Positions 24,447 to 33,812 of a stretch of DNA of 38,453 nt are shown piece after piece. Both the position numbers and the translations under genes were made by a program. Position 1 is the first letter of the stretch. Each line of letters starts with the position of its first letter. The DNA is from an uncultured Prevotellaceae bacterium (GTDB taxonomy: Bacteria; Bacteroidota; Bacteroidia; Bacteroidales; Bacteroidaceae). The stretch spans positions 1 to 38,453 of the forward strand of contig CAMKEM010000026.1 of NCBI GenBank assembly GCA_946411565.1, written 5' to 3'. The notes under the pieces were generated by a model, which worked only from the letters and a program-made list of their open reading frames with translations, was not told the DNA's origin and made no database searches.

Positions 24447-26249
24447 TTATTCATCCTTGTGAGGAACCAATTTTATACAGTCAACTCGTAGGGTTCGAGT
24501 GTATAGCCCCTTGTTTACATCAGAGCTTCTGACATTGACGTTAAGTAACGCCTTGACTTGTGGGGTCTGAAGTCCGTATGAACATGTAGGGAACTCGAAT
24601 GTTCCGATATGGATTTCATGAACCTTTTTAGGATCTGTAAGGAAGGTATATTTTCTTGTAGAGCTGTCATAGCTTACTTCACCTTCAGCCTTGTAGATTT
24701 CGCTATCACCCACTTTTACTTCGCCGATATTTTCTGATTTTTCATTTCCGTCCATATCGTGCCAATAGAGAGTCACACCGAATCGGGTAGGGAGTGTATC
24801 TGTTGCAAGTGTATCACCTGCAATAGCAGGAACAGTTACAACGTACATATCGTATTTCTGGTTTGACAGCACATCTTCGATGTTGAGCTGAACACCCATA
24901 TACTTAAGGTTAGCAGGGATAAGTGTTTGATAATAATGCTCTGATACCTGATCATAGAATTTATTGTCAGGTGATACGTATGTATATGTCCATGTTGGCT
25001 TGTCATCAGGTGTGGCACCTGAAAGAGAGTCAAGTGTACGTGTATATTCAGCCTCCATAAGAATCTGCTGAAGGAATGTATCACTTGGCTTTACCTTCCA
25101 GTTGTCAGTCTTCAGCATTACGCCATTACTGCATACCTTCTTTCCCTTGATATCGGTAAATATACCATTAGGCTGAGCGTATGGCTTATCGAACTGATAA
25201 GGGTGGATATCGTATGATCCATATAGAATCTTTCTGTAGAAATAATATGGGTATGCCAATGGTGACATGAGAGAGTCTATAGCCTCTGTCGTACCGAGCA
25301 ATGGGTTTGTTGTCTTACTAAACTGCAGACCCATAAGGATGTTGACACGTGGATATAGGCACATAAGAGAATCACGACCTAAAACCTTCTTGTCGTACTG
25401 GAATAATTTAACGTTTGCGTCATACTGTTCCTTCCATGCCTTGTTTGTTGGCATAAGAACATAGTAACAGCTATCCTCATCGTCAAGATCAGCCTCTAAC
25501 CACCTGGTAAGAATCTCATTGCTTGTACCAGTTACGGAGTCAAGATAGTGTTGCTGTCCCTTGATGATATCGCCAGGTACAGAAGCTTCTGGATGGAAAA
25601 TTATCTTATGGAACTGGAATGGCTCTGTCATATAGAGGAAGTTGCTAACACTGTCAAGATCAGATTCTGTCTTTACAGCCTCAAAGAGGTTGGGAATAAA
25701 GTCAGCCTGTTCTGCCAATGTGAAGAGAATGCCATTGCCAGTAACGGTGTTGGTACTTGTGAAAGGCTTGCCTGAGAAGGTACTGTTGGTCAGTCCGAGA
25801 TACTTGCCATTCATCATGCGGATGGTAGTATCAGGAGTCTCGTTGGCAATAGTGTAGTTATACAAGGCGATGTGATTCATCACAAACTCCTTGATTGCTC
25901 TGTTCTTTTCACCTTTAAGTCCCTTGGCGAGTTCGGTCTGATATTGATTGATTACTGCATCTGCCTGTTCTGATGTGAAGGCACTATTTACAGGAGCAAA
26001 GACTGTGAACACCTGACTGCTTGCAAGTGACTTATCATAGCCTGTTGCCTCAATGACCTTTGCGAAGTTGGAGAGTTCCTGATTATTCTTTATTGATTCC
26101 CAAAGGTTACCTTGACCCATGGCTCCAGGCTGGTAGTGCTCGTCCCATGTGTCGGTACAGGAGATAAGACCTCCCAGTCCCCCAAGGGGGATTATTATTG
26201 ACAGTAATGCCATCAGAGGTCTTTTTGTATATTTCTTAATATTTATCAT
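24447..26249 (-). CDS. Fasciclin (FAS1)-domain surface lipoprotein, upstream of second SusC
   Basis: The 600-residue protein has a lipoprotein leader with lipidated Cys31 (GGLISC) followed by TDTWDEHY, an acidic region compatible with surface export. A FAS1 domain (about 50-210) is recognisable from NFAKVIEATGYDKSLASSQ, VFTVFAPVNSAF and the late GNGILFTLAE. A second, diverged FAS1-like part (about 210-470) has CYYVLMPTNKAW. The last 130 residues form a beta-rich domain ending LRVDCIKLVPHKDE. FAS1 lipoproteins accompany some SusCD pairs and are assumed to act as extra surface glycan- or protein-binding components; no ligand can be deduced. Part of the leader (IIPLGGLGGL) is encoded by a GC-rich palindrome. 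Confidence 0.85.
   Translation of the reverse strand: MINIKKYTKRPLMALLSIIIPLGGLGGLISCTDTWDEHYQPGAMGQGNLWESIKNNQELSNFAKVIEATGYDKSLASSQVFTVFAPVNSAFTSEQADAVINQYQTELAKGLKGEKNRAIKEFVMNHIALYNYTIANETPDTTIRMMNGKYLGLTNSTFSGKPFTSTNTVTGNGILFTLAEQADFIPNLFEAVKTESDLDSVSNFLYMTEPFQFHKIIFHPEASVPGDIIKGQQHYLDSVTGTSNEILTRWLEADLDDEDSCYYVLMPTNKAWKEQYDANVKLFQYDKKVLGRDSLMCLYPRVNILMGLQFSKTTNPLLGTTEAIDSLMSPLAYPYYFYRKILYGSYDIHPYQFDKPYAQPNGIFTDIKGKKVCSNGVMLKTDNWKVKPSDTFLQQILMEAEYTRTLDSLSGATPDDKPTWTYTYVSPDNKFYDQVSEHYYQTLIPANLKYMGVQLNIEDVLSNQKYDMYVVTVPAIAGDTLATDTLPTRFGVTLYWHDMDGNEKSENIGEVKVGDSEIYKAEGEVSYDSSTRKYTFLTDPKKVHEIHIGTFEFPTCSYGLQTPQVKALLNVNVRSSDVNKGLYTRTLRVDCIKLVPHKDE
26168..26196. repeat. GC-rich palindrome inside the FAS1 leader-peptide codons, copy I
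   Basis: CCCCCAAGGGGG core, read in frame as IPLGGLGGL just before the lipobox. The frame and residues are like copy D in the zincin leader. Confidence 0.82.
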
Positions 26250-26273
26250 ATTATTTACAATTTAAAATTTTTC

Positions 26274-26343
26274 AACGCGAAGACACAAAGATACAAGGTC
26301 TTTTGTATGTTTTGAATACCATGCGGCTTTGCGTCTTGGCGTT
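26274..26343. repeat. Inverted repeat of the AACGCCAAGACGCAAAG type
   Basis: Arms 26274-26290 and 26327-26343 pair at 15 of 17 positions, with a 36-nt loop. It lies between two FAS1 genes. Sequences of this kind recur in Bacteroidetes intergenic regions. Confidence 0.75.
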
Positions 26344-26352
26344 CAATAAATT

Positions 26353-26380
26353 TCAATTTTCAATTATCAATTTTCAATTG
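26353..26380. repeat. 7-bp tandem repeat TCAATT(T/A/G)
   Basis: TCAATT starts at 26353, 26360, 26367 and 26374, an exact 7-bp period. It ends just before the stop codon of the preceding FAS1 gene at 26382. A shorter form lies at 36782-36802. Confidence 0.8.
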
Positions 26381-26381
26381 T

Positions 26382-28442
26382 TTAAAGATCGTCCTCAGAT
26401 GAACCGCTGTCGGAAACACCGTAAACAGACTTAGGTACAAGCTCAAGGTAATCGAGTGTAGCCTCTTTTCTCTTAGGAAGAATTGTAGATACGTTCTTGA
26501 TGCGGAGAGTATGTGGCTTGCCTGCTTCGATATATACTGTACAGAGTACCTTACGTGCACAGTTAGCGATTGTTGACAATGCGCTACCCTTTGTTGCCAT
26601 TGTTCCGTCGGAACTTACGAACATAGAGTGAGGACCGCGGTAATATCCCTTGTTCTTCAGAATCTTGAAGTCTTCCTGACGCTTTTCATCGTCGTCACGA
26701 ATGTTGGCATAATCAGGGAAAGTAGTAGAACCATATACACTCTCATCCTTGATACGCTCTGCCATATTCAATGGAATACCAGTAGCCTTGTTGTCGAAAT
26801 AAACCTGCATCTGTCCACGCTCTGCATGGTCATCCTTCTTGTTCATTGGAGGGAATCCGAGACGAACCTGCCACTCACCAGAGAATGGAACTGGTGGGAG
26901 ATTGAATGTGATATCGAATACCTCCTGTGCATCCATCTCATCACCATGGCTTCCCCAGTAGTGTGAACGTGGATACCAGTATGTAAGACGACTATCACCT
27001 CTTAGGATAACGCCTTCAAGATAACCTTGTGGGAACTGATAGTTCTTACCACCTACACCGCCCTGAGTGATAGTCTTACCATTCATACGGATGTTGTTGG
27101 TCATGATTTCAGGGAAGATAGTTGAGAAGTCCATACGGATACGGCAGTTGTGAACATTATCACGAGTGTTGTTGTCAAACTTCAGGATATCATCCACATA
27201 GAAATAAATTCCGTTTATAGCATTGTTATCATACTGCTCTGGAACTGTTGGCTCAATATGAACACCATAGATGTTGTGGGTGTCATCATAGCGACGGTTG
27301 AGGTAACGGTCGCCTACAATACCAGTAGGACCAGCCCACTTGCTTACGGTAAGCTTCTCTACCTTAAGCATAGTGTAAGGAAGAAGTGTGGTGTACCAGT
27401 CTGTTGGATTTACGATGTTGATATCAATACCTGCATCCTCGCGTACAGTAAGGAAGTTGTAACCCTGAACGTTACGGTCGAGGATATGATACTGAAGAAG
27501 ACGCTTTAGAGGGTTGATTGAGTCCTTGAGATTCTCAAACTTCCAACCATCCTTGTCAACATCTTCTGGATAGACAGAAGAATAGATTTTTGCTGCCTCA
27601 TCGTAAAGTTCCTTGATATTGTTGATACCCTTTCTCTTTAGGACGGCATCAGGTACAACGAAAGCAGTGAAACCATATTTCTTAGATTCTGGATAATATA
27701 CAGCTTCAGCTGAACGAGAACCTGTGGTAAGCATCTGCATTGCCCACTTAGAGTTCTTGTATCTCTCATAATCCTTTGCATACTGACGGTCTTCCACACT
27801 ATCCATTCTTTCGTCAAGACCTGTTTCGTGGATAGCGGTAGCAAAGATTGAAACTTCGTCATTCTGCATGAGAAGTGAGCCGACGGTCTTTGTTGAGTTC
27901 TCGAGAACAACGTCAATCTGGTGTACGATACCATTCTCAACAGAGTCATCCTGATGCTCGAAGTAGATGGTAGAGTTGCTGTTTACGACAACAACTGAGT
28001 TGTTGTTTGCATCACTCTTGTGCTCAACCTGAACATTACGCTTGATCATGTTCTGGCTTGCGAGCATACCATCAGCCATATCTGATACAGAGAACATTTC
28101 TGGTAAAAGGTGTGTGCGAGCAATAGTATCGCACTGTGAATCAGAAAGATCTGCAACAGATGACAGATTATGCTTGTTGAGGTAAGCTTTTACCGCATCA
28201 TTGTTTGGCAGGAAACATGTATAATGACCGTATGCAGAAAGCTGATCCATAAGTCCAGCGCGCTGTACGATAGTTGCAAACTCGCTGAAGTTATTATCGC
28301 TTTGCAGATATTCACTCATCATCTTACCTTTGAAGGTATAGAAACTATCTGCATCGGGTTCGTCAGAACAAGATGAGAATGTAGTCATACCTAAGGAAAA
28401 GAGTGACAGGATTGCCAATATGTTAAATGTTATTTTCTTCAT
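26382..28442 (-). CDS. Fasciclin (FAS1)-domain surface lipoprotein, after first SusD
   Basis: The 686-residue lipoprotein has leader MKKITFNILAILSLFSLG and lipidated Cys25 (FSSC), followed by SDEPDAD, a good acidic surface-export signal. The first FAS1 domain (about 40-185) shows FSEFATIVQRAGLMDQLSAY, HYTCFLPNNDAV and NGIVHQIDVVL, the classic H1, H2 and YH-like blocks. A second FAS1-like region (about 190-430) includes FTAFVVPDAVL and RLLQYHILDRNV. The C-terminal third (about 440-686) is a beta-rich domain ending EATLDYLELVPKS, similar in its ending to the next FAS1 protein. It is 91 bp after the first susD gene. It probably works with that SusCD pair at the surface; the ligand is unknown. 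Confidence 0.86.
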   Translation of the reverse strand: MKKITFNILAILSLFSLGMTTFSSCSDEPDADSFYTFKGKMMSEYLQSDNNFSEFATIVQRAGLMDQLSAYGHYTCFLPNNDAVKAYLNKHNLSSVADLSDSQCDTIARTHLLPEMFSVSDMADGMLASQNMIKRNVQVEHKSDANNNSVVVVNSNSTIYFEHQDDSVENGIVHQIDVVLENSTKTVGSLLMQNDEVSIFATAIHETGLDERMDSVEDRQYAKDYERYKNSKWAMQMLTTGSRSAEAVYYPESKKYGFTAFVVPDAVLKRKGINNIKELYDEAAKIYSSVYPEDVDKDGWKFENLKDSINPLKRLLQYHILDRNVQGYNFLTVREDAGIDINIVNPTDWYTTLLPYTMLKVEKLTVSKWAGPTGIVGDRYLNRRYDDTHNIYGVHIEPTVPEQYDNNAINGIYFYVDDILKFDNNTRDNVHNCRIRMDFSTIFPEIMTNNIRMNGKTITQGGVGGKNYQFPQGYLEGVILRGDSRLTYWYPRSHYWGSHGDEMDAQEVFDITFNLPPVPFSGEWQVRLGFPPMNKKDDHAERGQMQVYFDNKATGIPLNMAERIKDESVYGSTTFPDYANIRDDDEKRQEDFKILKNKGYYRGPHSMFVSSDGTMATKGSALSTIANCARKVLCTVYIEAGKPHTLRIKNVSTILPKRKEATLDYLELVPKSVYGVSDSGSSEDDL

Positions 28443-28449
28443 ATAATTA

Positions 28450-28470
28450 CTAATTACGAATTACTAATTA
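28450..28470. repeat. 7-bp tandem repeat just upstream of a FAS1 start
   Basis: CTAATTA, CGAATTA, CTAATTA at 28450, 28457 and 28464, ending 8 bp before the start codon at 28442. On the mRNA strand this is repeated TAATTCG or TAATTAG. Confidence 0.75.
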
Positions 28471-28484
28471 TCTGTTTTCTATTG

Positions 28485-28524
28485 GTTCTCCGACTCTCTC
28501 GTGAAGAGGGTGGGGGAGAGACCT
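28485..28524. repeat. GC-rich repeat downstream of first susD, copy J
   Basis: An imperfect member: CTCTCTCGTGAAGAGGG followed by a G-rich tail, just beyond the susD stop at 28534. Confidence 0.6.
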
Positions 28525-28533
28525 TGTTTCTTA

Positions 28534-30348
28534 TTAGTTAGCCTCGATACTGCTGTTTTCACCGCTTCCGAATGCAGAGTTCTGTATGAGGTGAGGGTTC
28601 ACCTTCATTTCATCGAGGTTGTAAGGCCAGTAGATGGCATCCATCTTCTTCAGCTTGCTCTGAATGATGGACTGAAGGTTAGTGTCCTTGTTAGAGCACT
28701 TTGAAGCCATATATTCTGTGTTGCCATCACGCTGTGATCTGCGCACGAGGTCGTAGTAACGTTTGCCCTCGAACATAAGTTCACGATGACGCTCTTCATA
28801 TACGAGGTCTGTGATAGCTTCCTTTGTCTTGTAATTCTTCAGGACAAGAGTGTCCTTGAGAACCTGTTCGCCTACAGAACGCTTGTTGACTGCATTTACG
28901 AGCTTGAATGCATTGTAGAGATTCTGTACATCCTCATCTGAAGTAACATCTCCAGACTCCTGTTTAATCAACTGGCTATAAGCCTCAGCTGCAAGGAGCA
29001 TGATGTCTGACAAACGATAGTAGATAACGTTTGCCTTGTTTCTGGAATCGTGATTCATACCGAATGTCGGATATTGAGAACTCCATTCGGAACCGCTCCA
29101 GAAATTACTTGCCGTAGGTGATAATAATTCGGTCGTTGTATAAGCCGTGTTCTTGTTAACGTGATCTGGCTCATCTTTGCCTTCCCATGCAATGAATTCG
29201 TATGCACGCATATCAAGTCCCTTGTTCTGCTTGTCGAAGACTTTATAGGTTGCATTCCATTCATCGAGTGAAACGAAAGAAGATACATTTACCCAAGGTG
29301 TACGCTCTCGTCCTCCGTAGAAGTTGCTGTATGGTGCATTAGAGGCAAGATTATCATTGTCCTTGATAAAGGTAAGTTCAAAGATACTCTCTATGCTGTT
29401 ACCTTCAACGAAAATCTCATTGAATCCATAACCGTAATAAGAGGAGGAAGAACGGTATTTTGTACCGATGAGTGGATAACCATCCCAGTTTGCAAAATCT
29501 TCAGCTGTGTAGGTTTTCAGTTTCTTTACTTCCTCTTTCTTATGCTCAATAATTTCGTTGGCATACTTTATACAATTATCATAGTCCTTCTGCCAAAGAT
29601 ACATCTCACAAAGCATTGCATAGATAGCCCACTTTGTTACACGACCTGTGGTGAAATATGTTGAGTATGCGTTTGAGGTGCTAGGATAACCTTCAAGTGC
29701 ATAATCCTTGACAGCCTCAAGTGAGGATATCAATTTAGAGAGGACAGTTTCAAAGCTTTCTGCTGGAAGGGCGAGCTGCTGCTTGTTATCACCCTCTTCA
29801 CTGTCGTCCTCATAGCATTGCTCTGTGTAAGGAACGTCGCGGAATGTGCGGATGAGGTAGAAATAGCAGAGTGAGCGGATTGCTGTTACCTCTGCGATAT
29901 CAGCATTCAACTGTGACTCTGTATATGAAGGATCTTTTGCTGCTACACCTGGAGCATATTTGAGGATTGTGTTACATCTATTTATAATAGTGTAGAAATC
30001 TCCCCATTTGGTATAGCCGTTATTTGCGGTGAGGTTTTCCTTTAGTACCCTTTCCAGATTGTGATCCTTATGGTCAGGATCGGTATATACAACGTTTTCA
30101 GAACGGAACTCACCCCATACCATCATACGGCTGATGATTTCTTCTGACTGTAGCTTTGCATAGCATCCTGCGATGACAGCCTCTACGTCGCCCTTTTCAT
30201 TCCAGAATTTCTCAAGAACGATTTCGTTTTGAGGTTCAATCTCAAGGAAATCTCCACAGCTCGTCAGACATCCTGTGCTCAAGGCTCCCAATGAGAGTGC
30301 CATGAGTGTAATGCCGTTCTTGCGTATTTTAGATTTTATATTGTTCAT
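28534..30348 (-). CDS. SusD/RagB-like surface glycan-binding lipoprotein (first pair)
   Basis: The 604-residue lipoprotein has a leader with two cysteines (TGCLTSC). Cys31 in LTSC followed by GDFLEIEPQ fits the usual SusD N terminus. Family features are YTIINRCNTIL, EVTAIRSLCYFYLIRTFRDVPY (the conserved Arg-Asp-Val-Pro), and C-terminal DLVYEERHRELMFEGKRYYDLVR. The N-terminal IVLEKFWNEKGDVEAVIAGCYA block is standard. The protein would cap the SusC barrel encoded 86 bp upstream and deliver oligosaccharides. It is clearly diverged from the second SusD of this operon, which suggests that the two transporters take different ligands. Confidence 0.97.
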   Translation of the reverse strand: MNNIKSKIRKNGITLMALSLGALSTGCLTSCGDFLEIEPQNEIVLEKFWNEKGDVEAVIAGCYAKLQSEEIISRMMVWGEFRSENVVYTDPDHKDHNLERVLKENLTANNGYTKWGDFYTIINRCNTILKYAPGVAAKDPSYTESQLNADIAEVTAIRSLCYFYLIRTFRDVPYTEQCYEDDSEEGDNKQQLALPAESFETVLSKLISSLEAVKDYALEGYPSTSNAYSTYFTTGRVTKWAIYAMLCEMYLWQKDYDNCIKYANEIIEHKKEEVKKLKTYTAEDFANWDGYPLIGTKYRSSSSYYGYGFNEIFVEGNSIESIFELTFIKDNDNLASNAPYSNFYGGRERTPWVNVSSFVSLDEWNATYKVFDKQNKGLDMRAYEFIAWEGKDEPDHVNKNTAYTTTELLSPTASNFWSGSEWSSQYPTFGMNHDSRNKANVIYYRLSDIMLLAAEAYSQLIKQESGDVTSDEDVQNLYNAFKLVNAVNKRSVGEQVLKDTLVLKNYKTKEAITDLVYEERHRELMFEGKRYYDLVRRSQRDGNTEYMASKCSNKDTNLQSIIQSKLKKMDAIYWPYNLDEMKVNPHLIQNSAFGSGENSSIEAN

Positions 30349-30356
30349 AAAAATTT

Positions 30357-30377
30357 CAAATTACGAATTACAAATTA
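30357..30377. repeat. 7-bp tandem repeat just upstream of first susD start
   Basis: CAAATTA, CGAATTA, CAAATTA at 30357, 30364 and 30371, beginning 8 bp upstream of the susD start codon. Same type as at 28450-28470. Confidence 0.75.
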
Positions 30378-30401
30378 CTTTGTTACAATAGTGTAATCTA
30401 A

Positions 30402-30432
30402 CATCCTTCCCTTTGGGAAGGCTTGGTTAGGC
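30402..30432. repeat. Short palindrome downstream of first susC, copy K
   Basis: CCTTCCC(TTT)GGGAAGG hairpin just past the susC stop at 30435, with a CTTGGTTAGGC tail. It is a less GC-rich relative of the boundary palindromes. Confidence 0.6.
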
Positions 30433-30434
30433 TT

Positions 30435-33400
30435 TTAGAAGAATACTGTTGCGCCAAGCGTGTATGAGCGTACACGAGGGAGTCGGCCGTTATCTTGTGC
30501 AGGGCTATAGCCACCAGCAGAGATATCAGGGTCAACACCCGTGTATTTGGTAAGCACGAATGGGTTATTAGCACTCACATAGAGACTGATTCTGTTGAGG
30601 CCTAATGGCTTGAGCAGGCCCTTCTTCAGTGCGTATGAGAGCTGCATATAGCTACAACGCAAGTAAGAGCCATCCTCTACGAAGCGGTCGCTGATAAGTG
30701 TGTTGTAGTTGGACTTATCACCGTGCATTGCACGTGGAATGGTGGTTACATCACCTTCCTTACGCCAACGGTAGTTTACTGCCTGACTCTGGTTGTCGTT
30801 GTTAATCATTGCCTCTGCATCGAGACGTGCGAGGTTGAGGATGTCAACGCCAACACGGTATGTGAACTGTGCGGTAAATTTCAAGTCTAGATAGTTGACA
30901 GAGAAACCGAAACCACCAGTGAGTTTTGGAAGTGAAGAACCGAGGTACATGATGTCGAGAGCATTGATCTGACCATCATGGTTTACGTCCTCATAGATGG
31001 CATCACCACCACGGAAGTTATAGTTTTTGCCAGAACCGTCGTTGGCATAGTTGAACTTCATCTGGATTGGATCACCATTGTCATCATAGATGATCTTACC
31101 GTCAGCATTAAGAGCCACAGGTGCTGTATTTCCAGCGTCTATGAATGCCTGTTGCTGTTCGCGTGGCATATTCTTGATTGTCTCATACTGGTACATATAG
31201 ACACCCTTTGAACGGAATCCGTAGATAGAGTTAAGAGGGTTGTTGAGCTGAACTCGTGTGAGAACCTCACGGTTCTTGTTGTCATAGGTCGAGTTCATTG
31301 ACTTCAGCACACTTGGATCCATCTCAAGCAACTCGTTACGGTTATTACCGAAGTTAGCATTGAGGTCGAGTGAGAAAGCACCCTTCTTGATGAGTCTGTT
31401 GGTGTTGATGTGGAACTCCCAACCTGTGTTACGGGTTTTACCAGTGTTGCGTGTTGCGAGGTCGTAGTAACCTGTGTTTGAAGGAATCTTGTAGTTAGGC
31501 ATCAACATGTCAGAACGTGTGATGCGATAGATCTCAAAGGTAAGGTTAAGGTGATCCTCAAGGAAACCGAGGTCGAAACCTACGTTGAAGTTCTGAACCT
31601 TTTCCCACTGGAGGTTTGTAAGCTTAAGGTTGTTTGGAGCCATACCTGAGATACCAAGATATGATGAAGCAGTACCATATTTTGATACATAGAGATAGTT
31701 CTGGTTAGGTGCATTACCTACCAAGCTCCATGATGGACGTACAGAGAGCATAGATAGTCCCTTGCCTTTGATTTCTTTCATGAAAGGCTCTTCTGTGATA
31801 TTCCAACGGCCAGAGAACTGTGGGAAGTAACCCCAACGCTTGTCTGGACCGAACTTGGTTGTACCATCCATACGCAATGTAGCATCGAGAGAATAGCGGC
31901 TCTTGTATGAATAGTGGGCTGTGAATGTGTAGTAGAGAGAACGCCACTCGTTGAAACCTGATTCGAGCTTTGTTACCTTACCACCAGCATTTGGACTTTC
32001 GATACCACCTGAAGGAAGTCCCTTGCCTTCTGTTGACTGGTTGCTTGAGCTACCAGTCTGTACCTCCATACGAGCCATAGCCATAAAGGAGTGATCTTTG
32101 TTAGGTAGGGCAGGAACGTAGGTGAGAGCGTGCTTCGTAGTGAGTGATACACTCTTAGAACTTGCATCTCTTGAGAGGTTGTGACCTGCATCCCATGATG
32201 TAGATACGAGTGCAGAAGGATAGAATTTCTCTTCATAGTTGTTGAAGATATTCATATAGACCTGACCTTTATATGTAAGGCGGTCATGCTCCTCATCCAT
32301 ACCCATAAGCTCATACTTGAGGATAAGCTCAGGAGTAAGGTCGTACTTTGTCTGGTCGTTCTTTGCCAGATGGGCACTTGCTACAGGATTGACGTATTTG
32401 CGCTGATCATTCTCGAACACTTTTGAACCCATAGAAGAACCACTCTGAAGCATGTTGTAATATACGTCGGTATCATTACCATACTCATCCTCTTCATATA
32501 CGCTCATATTAGGCATTTTCTTCAGAGCTGTACCATAGAGGTCGTCATAGTTGTGGTTGAACTTTGTATAGGTCATGGCAAAGTTGGTCTGCACGAGGAT
32601 ACGCTCACTGACATTATAGTCAAGGTTCACACGTGTAGAGAAACGCCTCATCTTATCTTCGATAGAAGTACCAGTCTCATGGTCATAACCACCAGAGATA
32701 CGGAAACGTGCCTTTTCACCACCACCATTTATGGTAAGGTAGTGGTTCTGGCGGAGACCGACCTGAGTAACTTCCTTCAGCCAGTCTGTATTATCATTGT
32801 ATTGATGGTACTCAGAGAAGTTAGGGTCGTAGTTGATTTCTCGAGCTGAACTTGCATCGTCATTCTGACGTGGATTGAAGTATGCCTCCTTGAGAAGCAT
32901 GGTATAGTCGTCACCATTGAGGAGATCCATACCCTTAGGCTGGTATGTTCCAGTCAGCTTGAGAGAGTATGACACCTGTGGTTTACCACGACTACCACGC
33001 TTTGTGGTAAGCTCGATAACACCGTTACCACCCTGTGAACCATAGAGTGCAGAACCGTCCTTCAATACGTTGATGCTTGCGATATCCTCGGTGTTGATAT
33101 TGAGGAGCTCGGCAAACTGATCATCACTTGCTGTGTTTGCATCAAAGTTTGAGAGGTCAAGCTCACGCACGTTGCCATCTACAACGATGAGTGGGTTCTG
33201 GTTGGTGAGTGTAGAAAGTGAACCACCACCACGAAGACGCATGGTAGAACCAGAACCGAGGGCACCAGAGTTACCTACGATATCAAGACCAGCGATACGT
33301 CCCTGAAGGGCTTCATCGATAGTTGTGATACCGAGACCTTCGAACTCCTTGGTGTCAATGGTCTGCTTTGCGTATGAAATTTCATTCTCAGGAATGGCAA

Positions 33401-33788
33401 GACCATTACCGTTTGCACGCTTCTTTGACTTTACGACAACCTCGTTAAGGGTTGTTGCATTCGACATGGTTACGTTATATGTAGTCTTGTCGAACTTGAA
33501 TGTCTGAGTCTTCAATCCAACGTATGAGATACGGAGCTTATCCTTTGGATTCTTCACCTTCATTGTGAAGTTACCATTCATATCGGTAATGGCAGACTCA
33601 ATGATACGGCCTGTGCCGTCGATCTCACAGACTGTAGCACCCATCAACGGACCAAGGTCATCGTTGACGGTTCCATGTACCTGTGTAATCTGCTGTGCCA
33701 TAGCTGCTAAGCTGCAAAGTGACATTGCGCATGTCATCAGTGCTACTCGGCATTTATGACCTCCTATATTGTTTATCTTATGTATCAT
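30435..33788 (-). CDS. SusC/RagA-like TonB-dependent transporter (first pair)
   Basis: The 1117-residue outer-membrane transporter has a signal peptide ending SLAAMAQ (about residue 32). A carboxypeptidase-regulatory-like domain follows (about 36-112, VHGTVNDDLGPLMGATV). The segment TTLNEVVV then introduces the plug (about 130-270, TIDEALQGRIAGLDIVGNSG, MRLRGGGSL, NPLIVVDGNV, ASINVLKDGSALYGSQGGNG). The barrel ends with LGATVFF, the terminal aromatic expected for insertion by the BAM machinery. It starts 24 bp after the first FAS1 gene stop and is 86 bp before its susD partner. No N-terminal STN domain is present, so it is not a sensory transporter of the FecA type. Confidence 0.97.
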   Translation of the reverse strand: MIHKINNIGGHKCRVALMTCAMSLCSLAAMAQQITQVHGTVNDDLGPLMGATVCEIDGTGRIIESAITDMNGNFTMKVKNPKDKLRISYVGLKTQTFKFDKTTYNVTMSNATTLNEVVVKSKKRANGNGLAIPENEISYAKQTIDTKEFEGLGITTIDEALQGRIAGLDIVGNSGALGSGSTMRLRGGGSLSTLTNQNPLIVVDGNVRELDLSNFDANTASDDQFAELLNINTEDIASINVLKDGSALYGSQGGNGVIELTTKRGSRGKPQVSYSLKLTGTYQPKGMDLLNGDDYTMLLKEAYFNPRQNDDASSAREINYDPNFSEYHQYNDNTDWLKEVTQVGLRQNHYLTINGGGEKARFRISGGYDHETGTSIEDKMRRFSTRVNLDYNVSERILVQTNFAMTYTKFNHNYDDLYGTALKKMPNMSVYEEDEYGNDTDVYYNMLQSGSSMGSKVFENDQRKYVNPVASAHLAKNDQTKYDLTPELILKYELMGMDEEHDRLTYKGQVYMNIFNNYEEKFYPSALVSTSWDAGHNLSRDASSKSVSLTTKHALTYVPALPNKDHSFMAMARMEVQTGSSSNQSTEGKGLPSGGIESPNAGGKVTKLESGFNEWRSLYYTFTAHYSYKSRYSLDATLRMDGTTKFGPDKRWGYFPQFSGRWNITEEPFMKEIKGKGLSMLSVRPSWSLVGNAPNQNYLYVSKYGTASSYLGISGMAPNNLKLTNLQWEKVQNFNVGFDLGFLEDHLNLTFEIYRITRSDMLMPNYKIPSNTGYYDLATRNTGKTRNTGWEFHINTNRLIKKGAFSLDLNANFGNNRNELLEMDPSVLKSMNSTYDNKNREVLTRVQLNNPLNSIYGFRSKGVYMYQYETIKNMPREQQQAFIDAGNTAPVALNADGKIIYDDNGDPIQMKFNYANDGSGKNYNFRGGDAIYEDVNHDGQINALDIMYLGSSLPKLTGGFGFSVNYLDLKFTAQFTYRVGVDILNLARLDAEAMINNDNQSQAVNYRWRKEGDVTTIPRAMHGDKSNYNTLISDRFVEDGSYLRCSYMQLSYALKKGLLKPLGLNRISLYVSANNPFVLTKYTGVDPDISAGGYSPAQDNGRLPRVRSYTLGATVFF

Positions 33789-33812
33789 GATGAATTTTTA
33801 AATTATGACTTA

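Noticed and set aside
26287..26294. Possible internal minus-strand promoter CAAAGATA before a FAS1 gene
   Set aside because: The -33 element is missing at the right distance; the match is part of the REP-like arm.
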